Shown here: piece by piece, positions 39,582 through 47,509 of the stretch
How the letters are laid out: the number at the start of each line of letters is the position of its first letter
Numbering within the stretch: the stretch's first letter is position 1
Assembly (NCBI RefSeq): GCF_009708175.1
Contig: NZ_WMBB01000005.1
Coordinates: 124,001-188,000 of the forward strand
Direction: 5' to 3'
DNA from: Nocardia aurantiaca
GTDB lineage: Bacteria > Actinomycetota > Actinomycetes > Mycobacteriales > Mycobacteriaceae
Length of the DNA: 64,000 bases
Translations under genes and position numbers: made by a program
Notes under the pieces: generated by a model
Told to the model about the DNA's origin: nothing
The model's database searches: none
The model's input: the letters and a program-made list of their open reading frames with translations, nothing else

Positions 39582-40454
39582 GTGGGAACTGAGGACTCGG
39601 ATCGCGATTCTGATGCGGGGTGGGATTTCGCGGGTCGGGCCGGCACCGTGCCGCCGGGCGCCGCGATCATCGGGTACCGCGACGTGCGCGACGCCGGGTT
39701 GGATCTTCGGGTCGCCGGGACCGCGGCGATCACCGTGCTGATCGAATTCGGGGATGGCGGGCTGATCGTCGACGATGCTCTCGGGCGGCGAACCCTCGGC
39801 GGCTTCGCCGTCGGGCTTCCTCTCGAGTCCATGCGCGTTCGTGGCGAGCGGGCAGAATGCATCGAGGTTCGCTTGTCGCCGATACAGGCCTATTCGGTAT
39901 TGGGTGTTTCGCCAACGGAATTGGGCCGGGGCGTTGTCGCGCTGGAGGACCTGTGGGGTGTGCGAGTTCGGCGACTGCGTGAGCAACTCGCGTCCACCGG
40001 AACCTGGGACGACCGGTTCGCATTGACGGAATCGTTTCTGGCACAGTGTGACAAGCCGATGCGGACTCCTGACCCGGAGGTGGTCGAAGGCTGGAATCGC
40101 ATAGTTGCCTCTCGCGGCCAGGTGCGGATCGGCGGGCTCGCCGAATCCCTCGGCTGGAGCCATAAGCGGCTGTGGGCGCGGTTCGAGTCGCAGATCGGCC
40201 TGACACCCAAGCGGGCGGCGATGCTGGTCCGATTCCGTTCCGCGGTCGACGGTCTGCTGGCGGGCAGGCCGGCCGCCGACGTCGCGATGGAGTGCGGGTA
40301 CACCGATCAGGCTCATCTGTGCCGAGACGTATCGCTCTTCGCCGACCGCACGCCAGGGTCACTGACGGCGCACTACACGCCCGCCATCGCCCGGCACCGG
40401 TACCGGGCCTGGGGAAGATTCTTCCAATACGATGCGGGATCGCGCGGTCGATAG
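39582..40454 (+). CDS. AraC-family transcriptional regulator
   Basis: A 290-residue regulator from GTG 39582. The N-terminal 150 residues resemble the beta-rich sensing domain of small-molecule AraC proteins (PPGAAIIGYRDVRDAG, GGFAVGLPLESMRVRGERAE). The C-terminal helix-turn-helix pair has VRIGGLAESLGWSHKRLWAR and ADVAMECGYTDQAHLCRDVS, the second containing the conserved GYxDQxHL. The next gene starts eight bases after its stop, so the regulator and the serine hydrolase are likely co-transcribed. Confidence 0.87.
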   Translation: MGTEDSDRDSDAGWDFAGRAGTVPPGAAIIGYRDVRDAGLDLRVAGTAAITVLIEFGDGGLIVDDALGRRTLGGFAVGLPLESMRVRGERAECIEVRLSPIQAYSVLGVSPTELGRGVVALEDLWGVRVRRLREQLASTGTWDDRFALTESFLAQCDKPMRTPDPEVVEGWNRIVASRGQVRIGGLAESLGWSHKRLWARFESQIGLTPKRAAMLVRFRSAVDGLLAGRPAADVAMECGYTDQAHLCRDVSLFADRTPGSLTAHYTPAIARHRYRAWGRFFQYDAGSRGR

Positions 40455-40461
40455 TGGTGCC

Positions 40462-41580
40462 GTGACCACCACATTCGATCCCGAGAAGCTACAGACCGCC
40501 CTGGAGACCCTCCACCTCGCGGGCATGCCCGGAGCATTCGCCGAGGTGCGCGACGACAACCGAATCTGGCGCGGCGCAGCCGGAGTCGCCGATGTCGCCA
40601 CCGAACGTCCCGTCACGGCCGATATGCGACACCGTGTCGGCAGCATCACCAAGACGTTCACCGCTGCCGCCGTGCTGCAGCAGATCGACGATGGCGAAAT
40701 AGAGCTCGATCGACCGATCGGCCACTACCTGCCAAGACTGGTCCCCGGCGAACGCGGTGCGGCGATCACGGTCCGGATGCTGATCAACCACACCAGCGGC
40801 CTCGCCGATTACCTCGCACATGCCTACCCTTCCCTCGCGGCCTTCCCCGCCCTGTCGAAAACGACACCGGAAAGCCTCGATGACAGCCGGTTCACCCGGT
40901 TTCATCCGACCGAACTGATCGAGATGGGCGTCTCGGCGCCCGCGACCGGGACCCCGGGTGGGACACCGGGGGTGTACTCGAACACCAATTACCTGCTCCT
41001 GTGCCAACTCTTGGAGTCTGTGACCGGTACGTCAGCGGAGAAATGCATCACCCGAAACGTCATCGAGCGCGCCGGGCTGCGGGGCACCGAACTCCCAGCC
41101 GGAACACATATCAACGGACCGCATGCACTGCACTATGAAGCGTGGTTCGGCATGATCGATCCGCCGCGCGACTACAGCGTCTATGACATGTCGTGGGTGG
41201 GGCCGGCGGCTTCGCTGATATCGACCGTCGCCGACCTGAACCGCTTCTTCGGGTTGCTGTTGTCCGGCGAGATCATCAGCCGATCGTCGCTGGCGCAGAT
41301 GCAACACACCGTTCCGGTCGTCTCATTCGAGGGAAAGACACTCGACTACGGCCTGGGCCTGCAGAAGATGACGGTGCCCGGTCACGGAACCTACTGGGGC
41401 CATGAGGGTTCCGTCTGGGGCGGCGGAGCGATCTCCATGACCGGCGCGGACGGCAAACGGCAAGTGTCCATCGCAGTGAATCTGCAGCGATGGAATCGAC
41501 TCGACTCGTCAGGGAACCCGCAGCCGCATCCCATCGACGACGCGCTCCGGGCTCTCATTCAGTTGGCGTTGTGTGGTTGA
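40462..41580 (+). CDS. Beta-lactamase-fold serine hydrolase (class C/EstB type)
   Basis: A 372-residue enzyme from GTG 40462. It carries the active-site SxxK as VGSITKTFTAAAVLQ, the YxN motif as VYSNTNYLLLCQLLE and a third motif HEGSVWGGG in place of KTG, with HTSGLADYLAHAYPSL between. This fits Beta-lactamase (PF00144) esterases or D-Ala-D-Ala carboxypeptidases. No signal peptide is visible, so an intracellular esterase is more likely than a cell-wall enzyme. ATG 40432 is an alternative start inside the AraC gene. Confidence 0.85.
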   Translation: MTTTFDPEKLQTALETLHLAGMPGAFAEVRDDNRIWRGAAGVADVATERPVTADMRHRVGSITKTFTAAAVLQQIDDGEIELDRPIGHYLPRLVPGERGAAITVRMLINHTSGLADYLAHAYPSLAAFPALSKTTPESLDDSRFTRFHPTELIEMGVSAPATGTPGGTPGVYSNTNYLLLCQLLESVTGTSAEKCITRNVIERAGLRGTELPAGTHINGPHALHYEAWFGMIDPPRDYSVYDMSWVGPAASLISTVADLNRFFGLLLSGEIISRSSLAQMQHTVPVVSFEGKTLDYGLGLQKMTVPGHGTYWGHEGSVWGGGAISMTGADGKRQVSIAVNLQRWNRLDSSGNPQPHPIDDALRALIQLALCG

Positions 41581-41774
41581 TACATCGCATAGCGTCCTGA
41601 ATTCGGCTGGTCAGAGACTGGTGTCGGGATACGAACCCGGCCAAGGACGCGATGGTCCGGCGGATTAACTTGTCCGCCAGCAGTATTCCCAGTCGATGCC
41701 GGAGAATCGGACCGGAGGGCGGCTCGACCCTGACAGGCCGGGAGGAGCCGCTCGCCGATCCGCCGGCGCGGCCG

Positions 41775-42737
41775 TCAGTCGTGCAGCGCCTGGCTCAGGA
41801 CGCTGACCGCCTGGGCCACTGCGGCTTTGGCCGCGTTGGTGTCGTGCAGGGTATTGAGCATGACGAAGTCGTGGGTGATGGCGCCGTAACGGACCTGGGT
41901 GACGGGCACACCCGCGGCGCGCAGCTTGGCCGCGTACGCCTCACCCTCGTCACGCAGCACGTCGGCCTCGGCGGTGATGATCAGGGCGGGCGGAAGATCG
42001 GCCAATTGCGCCGGTGTGGCGCGCAGCGGGGATACGGTGATCCGCGCGCGCTCCTCCGCGCTGGTGGTGTACTGATCCCAGAACCATTGCATGCCTTCGC
42101 GGGTCAGGAAGTAGCCGGTCGCGAACTCGTGATAGGAGCCGGTGTCGAAGTTGGCGTCGGTGACGGGGTAGAACAGCACCTGCTGGCGGAAGGACACGTC
42201 ACCGCGTTCCTTGGCCATGAGGGTCAGCGCGATGGCCATATTGCCGCCGACCGAGTCGCCCGCGACCGCGATGCGGGTGCTGTCCAGGCCCTTCTCGGTG
42301 CCTTCGGTGGTGACCCATTGGGCCACGCGGTAGGACTGCTCGTTGGCGACCGGGTAGCGCGCCTCGGGCGAGCGGTCGTATTCGGGGAACACCACGGCCG
42401 CGCCGACGCCGACGGCCAGATCGCGGACCAGCCGGTCGTGGGTGTGGGCGTCACCGAAAACCCAGCCCGCGCCGTGGGTGTAGACGATGACCGGCAGCGT
42501 GCCGGTCGCACCCCGCGGCTTGACGATACGCACCCGCACCGAGCCGGTCGGGCCGCCCGCGACGGTGACCCACTCCTCGTCGATCTCCGGTTTGAAGATG
42601 GGCGAATCCTGGACGCCGTCGACCGTCTTACGGCCCTCCTCCGGCGAAAGCTGATACAGGAAGGGCGGCTCCGAGGTCGCGTCCACAAATGCCTGGGCCG
42701 CGGGCTCGAGTGAGATGCCGTGCGGATTGCCTGCCAT
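41775..42737 (-). CDS. HSL-type alpha/beta hydrolase esterase
   Basis: A 320-residue esterase of the hormone-sensitive-lipase family. It has the oxyanion motif YTHGAGWVFG (HGAG in place of HGGG), the nucleophile elbow VAGDSVGGNMA, and EADVLRDEGEAYAAKL and AITHDFVML for the acid and histidine. VSPLRATPAQLADLPPALII is typical of the cap-adjacent region. Upstream lies a TetR gene on the same strand, 158 bases away, which may regulate it. Confidence 0.9.
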   Translation of the reverse strand: MAGNPHGISLEPAAQAFVDATSEPPFLYQLSPEEGRKTVDGVQDSPIFKPEIDEEWVTVAGGPTGSVRVRIVKPRGATGTLPVIVYTHGAGWVFGDAHTHDRLVRDLAVGVGAAVVFPEYDRSPEARYPVANEQSYRVAQWVTTEGTEKGLDSTRIAVAGDSVGGNMAIALTLMAKERGDVSFRQQVLFYPVTDANFDTGSYHEFATGYFLTREGMQWFWDQYTTSAEERARITVSPLRATPAQLADLPPALIITAEADVLRDEGEAYAAKLRAAGVPVTQVRYGAITHDFVMLNTLHDTNAAKAAVAQAVSVLSQALHD

Positions 42738-42895
42738 GGTCGTTTCTGCCTTTCGTCGCGTCGGCGTGCGCGCAGCGGGCGAGCACGCAGTCCAGTCTTC
42801 ACGGCGCCGGCAGGCGACCGCACCGCTTCACGGGTCACGAATCCCTGAAAACGGGACACCGTGAATCGGTCAGCGGGAGGCGGCCTTTCGGGCCT

Positions 42896-43498
42896 CTAGG
42901 CGGTGGCGTCGACGCGGTCCGCCCAGGTGGCGGGAAGGGCGGTCAGGGAGATTTCGGCGATCTCATGCAGGCGCCGAACCGGGACGCCCAGCCGGCTCAA
43001 CTGGATCAAGCCCTGGGCCACCACAATGATGTGGGCGCTGAGCGCTGGCACGGCATTGTCGCCGGGGGCGGTTCGGTGCAGCCGCTCGGCGACGCCGCCC
43101 TCCATGGCAGCGGTGGTGCGTGCCCCCAGTTCGGAGACTTCCGGGATCCGGCCACCGAGCGCGGCGATGCTGTTGATCATGAGGCAGCCGCGTCGATTCG
43201 GTTGTGCGGCGCAGTCTTCGACGATGGCGCGCAGCAGCGTCAGCACCGCCGTCCGCGCGGAGCCCGGTGCGGCGAGGACGGTGTCGCGGACGAAGGCGGC
43301 CCGACGTTCGCAGTAGCGTTCGAAGGCCGCGAGGAACAGCCCGCGCTTGCTGCCGTACGCAGCGTAGATGCTCCCGTTGCCGACACCGGCGACGAGCGAG
43401 ACGTCCTCTACCGACGTGTCGTCGAATCCCTTGGACCAGAACTGCTCGATCGCGGCGTCGAGCAGTGTCGATTCATCGAACTGTCGCGGCCGTCCCAT
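42896..43498 (-). CDS. TetR-family regulator
   Basis: A 200-residue repressor with the N-terminal domain RQFDESTLLDAAIEQFWSKG, FDDTSVEDVSLVAGVGNGSI and YAAYGSKRGLFLAAFERYCE. The C-terminal domain with CLMINSIAALGGRIPEVSEL resembles the TetR_C subgroup found in AcnR/TetR regulators of oxidoreductases. It is divergent from a GlxA-type regulator with 78 bases between starts, where a 22-bp palindrome is present. Confidence 0.9.
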   Translation of the reverse strand: MGRPRQFDESTLLDAAIEQFWSKGFDDTSVEDVSLVAGVGNGSIYAAYGSKRGLFLAAFERYCERRAAFVRDTVLAAPGSARTAVLTLLRAIVEDCAAQPNRRGCLMINSIAALGGRIPEVSELGARTTAAMEGGVAERLHRTAPGDNAVPALSAHIIVVAQGLIQLSRLGVPVRRLHEIAEISLTALPATWADRVDATA

Positions 43499-43543
43499 GG
43501 GGTCACCGTACCAATCGACGTGTGAGGATCCGCATAGCCCTTG

Positions 43544-43565
43544 TTCTGGAGGCGTGCCTCCAGAA
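43544..43565. promoter_or_regulatory. 22-bp palindrome between tetR and glxA-type gene
   Basis: Arms TTCTGGAGGC and GCCTCCAGAA are exact around GT. The element is 11 bases before the GlxA ATG and 45 bases from the TetR ATG, so bound TetR would block both promoters. Confidence 0.75.
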
Positions 43566-43576
43566 TACTGGTTGCC

Positions 43577-44611
43577 ATGTCTTCCTCATTCGAAGGAAAG
43601 TCTCGTCGCCGCATCGGCTTCCTGGTCTTCGATGGCGTCAAAACGCTCGACTTCGTCGGTCCGGCGGAAGTTTTCGTCGAGGCGAATCAGTCGGTGTCCG
43701 ACTACGAGGTGGTGCTGGTCTCGCCCGACGGATGCAGTGTGCTGACCTCATTGGGCAGCCGGATCGAGGTGAGCGGCGCGGCGGCCGATGCCGGACGCTT
43801 CGACACGGTCGTGATCCCGGGCAGCGAGCTGCCGCCCACGCGCTTCGTCACCGAGGAGTTGCTGGCCGCGGCGTGCGCGCTCTCCTCCAACACCCGGCGA
43901 CTGGTGTCGGTCTGCAGCGGCGCGTTCGTGCTGGCCCGGCTCGGCCTACTGAACGGCAGGCAGGCCACCACGCACTGGAAGTTCACACGGGACCTGGCAC
44001 ACCGGTATCCCGAGATCGACGTGCGGCCCGATGCCATCTTCGTGCGCGACGGGAACCTGTACAGCTCAGCAGGTGTGGCGGCGGGTGTCGATGTGGCGCT
44101 GGCGCTCGTCGAAGAGGACCTCGGGGCCGATGTCGCGCGGCGGGTGGCGCAGTCACTGGTCGTCTACATGCAGCGGGCGGGTGGACAGTCGCAGTTCTCG
44201 GTATCGCTGACCGGACCCGCGCCGCGCAGCGCGCTGGTACGGCGAGTGGTGGACCTGATCTGCGCGGACCCGGCGTATCCGCACACCGTGCAGACGCTGG
44301 CCGCGCACGCGCAGGTCAGTCCGCGCCACCTCACCCGCCTGTTCCGTTCCGAGCTGGAACGGTCGCCCGCCGAATACGTCGGATTCGTTAGGTTCTGTAC
44401 CGCCCGCGATCTGCTGCATGCCGGGCATTCCGTCACCGAGGCGGCCATCGCCACCGGCTACGGCAACAGCGAGGCCCTACGTCGGGCATTCATTGCGCGC
44501 CTGGGTATTTCACCACGCAAGTATCAGCAGCGGTTCCGTTCGACCGGCTCGGCGGTGTGGACCGAGGACGTGGTCGGGTTCGAGGACGAGGAGGCCATGG
44601 CAGTCTCCTGA
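43577..44611 (+). CDS. GlxA-type regulator (DJ-1/PfpI plus AraC)
   Basis: A 344-residue protein joining a DJ-1/PfpI-like domain to an AraC DNA-binding domain. The first has RRIGFLVFDGVKTLDFVGPA, VIPGSELPP and LVSVCSGAFVLARLGLLNGR (cysteine at the nucleophile elbow). The second has VQTLAAHAQVSPRHLTRLFR and EAAIATGYGNSEALRRAFIA. Members usually activate catabolic or aldehyde-related genes. ATG 43577 was selected; the upstream frame lies in the palindrome. Confidence 0.92.
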   Translation: MSSSFEGKSRRRIGFLVFDGVKTLDFVGPAEVFVEANQSVSDYEVVLVSPDGCSVLTSLGSRIEVSGAAADAGRFDTVVIPGSELPPTRFVTEELLAAACALSSNTRRLVSVCSGAFVLARLGLLNGRQATTHWKFTRDLAHRYPEIDVRPDAIFVRDGNLYSSAGVAAGVDVALALVEEDLGADVARRVAQSLVVYMQRAGGQSQFSVSLTGPAPRSALVRRVVDLICADPAYPHTVQTLAAHAQVSPRHLTRLFRSELERSPAEYVGFVRFCTARDLLHAGHSVTEAAIATGYGNSEALRRAFIARLGISPRKYQQRFRSTGSAVWTEDVVGFEDEEAMAVS

Positions 44612-44662
44612 TCCGGCGGTGGCCGCCTTCGCCTTCACCGAGCCCGCTCGGCCCCATCGAAG

Positions 44663-44845
44663 GCCCGAGCGGGCTGGGGCATCGTCTCCGCCGCCGACGA
44701 CACCATCAACCCTGATGTCGAGCGGTTCGGCTACCAGCGCGCCGGCCTGCGCAAAATAGTTGAACCCGACGCACCTCTCCTGGTCATGAAGACCCACCCC
44801 GAGGCCGCCGCTGTCATCGCCGGTGCCCTCGCCGCGTTGTCCTGA
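44663..44845 (+). pseudogene. C-terminal remnant of an alpha/beta hydrolase
   Basis: A frame with no start reads RAGWGIVSAADDTINPDVER, FGYQRAGL and LLVMKTHPEAAAVIAGALAA before TGA 44843-44845. This matches the end of alpha/beta hydrolases related to the intact one downstream (acid residue in the ADDTINPD loop, and the His replaced: HLVM is LLVM here). Everything before the acid loop is lost. About 170 bases of unassigned sequence follow to 45016. Confidence 0.65.
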
Positions 44846-45016
44846 CAACCCGAACGGGTGATCGACCCGCATTGAGCGGCGGCTCTATCCCCTCTGTACA
44901 GAACGTCTTTCCATGCCTGATGAGCGTATGACCGTCATGGTGAATCCAGAGCGAGCCGATCGCCGACGTTCGGGAGGCGACCTGTGCTGTGCATGTTGCG
45001 CGCAGATGCCAAGGAG

Positions 45017-45721
45017 TTACTTCTGGGCGGCCAGGAGGATGAGGTCGGCGACCGCGGTGGGGTTGGAGACGGAGACCGCGTGGGATGCGGGGATTTCGAC
45101 GGTGTGCGCGGCGGCTCGGGCGGACATGAAACGCTGGGATTCCAGTGGGATGTTCTTGTCGTCGGTGGTCACGAGAGAGTAGGCGGGGATGCTGCGCCAC
45201 GCCGCGGCCGTAGCCGATTGTTGAAGGGCGGCAAGGGAAACCGGGCGCTGGGTGATCGCCATGTTGTCCGCGACGTGGGCGGGCACGTCGGCGGCGAATT
45301 GGGCGGGAAACTCGTTCTGGCGAATGTAGAGTTCGGTACCCGCCGTGTCGCCGGGAAGCGGGCGCGAGACGGTGGTGGGTGCGAGGGTGGAGCCGGCGAA
45401 CTTGTCGGTCAGTTCGAGGGCGTTCTCGCCCTCGGCGGGGATGAAGGCGGCGATGTAGACCAAGGCCTTGACGGAGGCCATTTCATGGGCGGCCACCGTG
45501 ATGACACTGCCGCCGTAGGAATGGCCCGCGAGGACGATCGGGCCCTCGATGGTGTCGAGAACCGAAGCCACGTAGGCGGCGTCGGCGTCGAGGCCACGCA
45601 ACGGGTTGGCGGCGGCCAGAACGGAATAGCCCTCGGCGCGCAGCCGTGCGATGACGCCGTTCCAACTGGAGGAATCGGCGAAGGCGCCGTGAACGAGGAC
45701 GATGGTCGGCTTCGTAGTCAT
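45017..45721 (-). CDS. Alpha/beta hydrolase (EstC-like)
   Basis: A 234-residue compact hydrolase: IVLVHGAFADSSSWNGVIAR, GPIVLAGHSYGGSVITVAAH with the nucleophile in GHSYGG, SLVTTDDKNIPLESQRFMSA for the acid loop, and EIPASHAVSVSNPTAVADLI for the histidine. The family includes salicylate-esterase and EstC-like enzymes; substrates are usually small esters. CAGGAGCACCTGC gives a good ribosome binding site before ATG 45721. Confidence 0.9.
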   Translation of the reverse strand: MTTKPTIVLVHGAFADSSSWNGVIARLRAEGYSVLAAANPLRGLDADAAYVASVLDTIEGPIVLAGHSYGGSVITVAAHEMASVKALVYIAAFIPAEGENALELTDKFAGSTLAPTTVSRPLPGDTAGTELYIRQNEFPAQFAADVPAHVADNMAITQRPVSLAALQQSATAAAWRSIPAYSLVTTDDKNIPLESQRFMSARAAAHTVEIPASHAVSVSNPTAVADLILLAAQK

Positions 45722-45959
45722 GCAGGTGCTCCTGTGGAGTATCGGGTCGAGGGTCAGCTCGGTTCGGAGAAGGTGGCGGTGATGAGCGACGACCGTCTCG
45801 GAACCCCGCGACAGCGAGTGGCTGTGCGTCTCCTAGAGTTTCGATCACGCGCCGTGTTGTCGGCCCCTCGCCGCGGGCCAGGAATCCACTGAATCGGGAC
45901 ACGGCGTGACACGTGACCGTCGTGTGTCCAGGTGAGCCGGTCAGCCTGGCCGGTCTCTC

Positions 45960-46090
45960 GGTCGCCCACTGGCAACGCGGAGCCGTGTGGCCAATCGATG
46001 GTGCGCGGCAACGACTTCCGCGTGCCATGTCAGGTCCGCGTTGGTGATGGATTCGGGCAGGACGGCGGCCTCGACGAGGACGCGCCGACT
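45960..46090 (-). pseudogene. Possible GntR (FCD domain) fragment
   Basis: Inside the 530-base gap before uppP, a minus-strand frame reads VEAAVLPESITNADLTWHAE and VVAAHHRLATRL. The AAHHRLA block is typical of the ligand-binding FCD domain of FadR-type GntR regulators. No start, DNA-binding domain or C-terminal metal site is present, so this would be a relic. The rest of 45722-46253 shows nothing recognisable. Confidence 0.35.
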
Positions 46091-46253
46091 CGTTCGGGTC
46101 GGCGGTCGACAGCCGGTTCGCGCCGGCCGAACGATACCCGCGGCGCTCTGAAGGGAAGGTCGTAAATGATTGGCAGAGCGAGCAATTCGGTCGATCTTCG
46201 TACCCGTAGGGGTGTCATCGCTGCGGCGGAACACTCATGCGAAACTCGTGCCG

Positions 46254-47189
46254 ATGATCACCTACTTGCAAGCCGCTGTCATCGGCGCCGTACAGGGTGT
46301 CACCGAACTCTTCCCGATCTCGAGCCTGGGGCACTCGGTGCTGGTCGCGGACTGGATCGGGGGTAGCTGGAAGCAGGTGACCCTGGGCAGATCCGGCAGG
46401 GGCGCAACGTATCTGGCCTTCGTGGTGGCGTTGCACGTGGCCACGGCGGTAACGCTGCTGGGCTACTACTGGCGTGATTGGCTGGCCATCATCGCCGGTT
46501 TCGTATCCACGCTGCGGACCGGGCGCGCGGTCACCGTTCCGCAGCGCCTCGCGTGGCTGATCGTTCTCGCCACCCTCCCCGTCGCGGTCCTGGGCCCCCT
46601 GCTGGACCGTTCGCTGCACGCGCTGACCGATTCCCCCGTCGACACCGGCTTCTTCCTGACCTTGAACGGTGTCGTGCTCGTCCTCGGCGAGGGATTGCGC
46701 AGGCGCAACGAACCGACGCTGGTGGAATACGGTCGCCGATTCGGCCGGCGTGAGGCCCACCGGTCGGTTCTCGCTACCGAACCGAATCTTCCCCGCCAGG
46801 CAGACCGCCCGCTGGCGGCCTTGGGAGCCGTGGACGCCATCGGTATCGGCTTCGCCCAAGCCGGCGCGCTGCTGACCGGGTTCAGTCGCGCCGGGCTCAC
46901 CATGGTCGGCGGTCTGTGGCGTGGTCTGGAAAACGAGCATGCCGCCAAATTCGCTTTTCTGCTCGCCACCCCGACGATTCTGGGCGCGGGGCTGGTCGAA
47001 CTGCCGGAACTCGCCGAACCGAGGATCGCCGCCATCCGTGGCCCGGTACTGCTCGGCGCCTTCGTATCCGGAACATGCTCATGGCTGGCGGTGCGATACC
47101 TGGAACGATACTTCCGGACCCGCACACTTCTTCCGTTCGCGACCTACTGCATCATCGCGGGAACGCTGTCGATCATCCGATTCCTGTGA
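46254..47189 (+). CDS. uppP: Undecaprenyl-diphosphate phosphatase
   Basis: UppP recycles the lipid carrier of peptidoglycan synthesis by removing one phosphate from undecaprenyl diphosphate, and overproduction gives bacitracin resistance. The 311-residue membrane protein has both family motifs: QGVTELFPISSLGHSVLVAD near the N terminus and TGFSRAGLTMVGGLWRG in the middle (GFSRAG for PGxSRSG). It is longer than the usual 270-280 residues through a loop at about residues 155-195. ATG 46254 starts the first membrane helix; GTG 46248 is possible. Confidence 0.92.
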   Translation: MITYLQAAVIGAVQGVTELFPISSLGHSVLVADWIGGSWKQVTLGRSGRGATYLAFVVALHVATAVTLLGYYWRDWLAIIAGFVSTLRTGRAVTVPQRLAWLIVLATLPVAVLGPLLDRSLHALTDSPVDTGFFLTLNGVVLVLGEGLRRRNEPTLVEYGRRFGRREAHRSVLATEPNLPRQADRPLAALGAVDAIGIGFAQAGALLTGFSRAGLTMVGGLWRGLENEHAAKFAFLLATPTILGAGLVELPELAEPRIAAIRGPVLLGAFVSGTCSWLAVRYLERYFRTRTLLPFATYCIIAGTLSIIRFL

Positions 47190-47395
47190 GGCCTCCGCCA
47201 TCCCGCCGCGCGCCGGCCTCCGGCACGCAACGCCGGAAACCGGCCGCGCGGAGGCCTGCCGAGCGGCATCCACATCAGGCCATAGAGGGATCCGAATGGT
47301 GGCGTCTCGCGCTGCCGGGCCTTCCGGTCCGCCGTGAGTCCGAAGCCATCGGCGTGCACCGCCCTGGGCTCGGTGGTCCGAGAACGAGAGGTCAA

Positions 47396-47476
47396 ATTCT
47401 GTTATAGAACAAGCTTTGTCTGATAGGAGAGGATAAATGCACCAGCATTCAAGGCGAGATCATTCTGTTCTAGAAT
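47396..47476. promoter_or_regulatory. Two ATTCTGTT(A/C)TAGAA operator-like sites
   Basis: ATTCTGTTATAGAAC (47396-47410) and ATTCTGTTCTAGAAT (47462-47476) share the inverted TTCTNNNNNAGAA core and lie 66 bases apart in the same orientation, upstream of the MFS-MarR gene. The second ends 34 bases before the chosen start. The MarR domain encoded by the downstream gene is the obvious candidate binder. Confidence 0.7.
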
Positions 47477-47509
47477 AATCTCGCTGAATGGTTGTGTGCG
47501 GAGGTTGTG

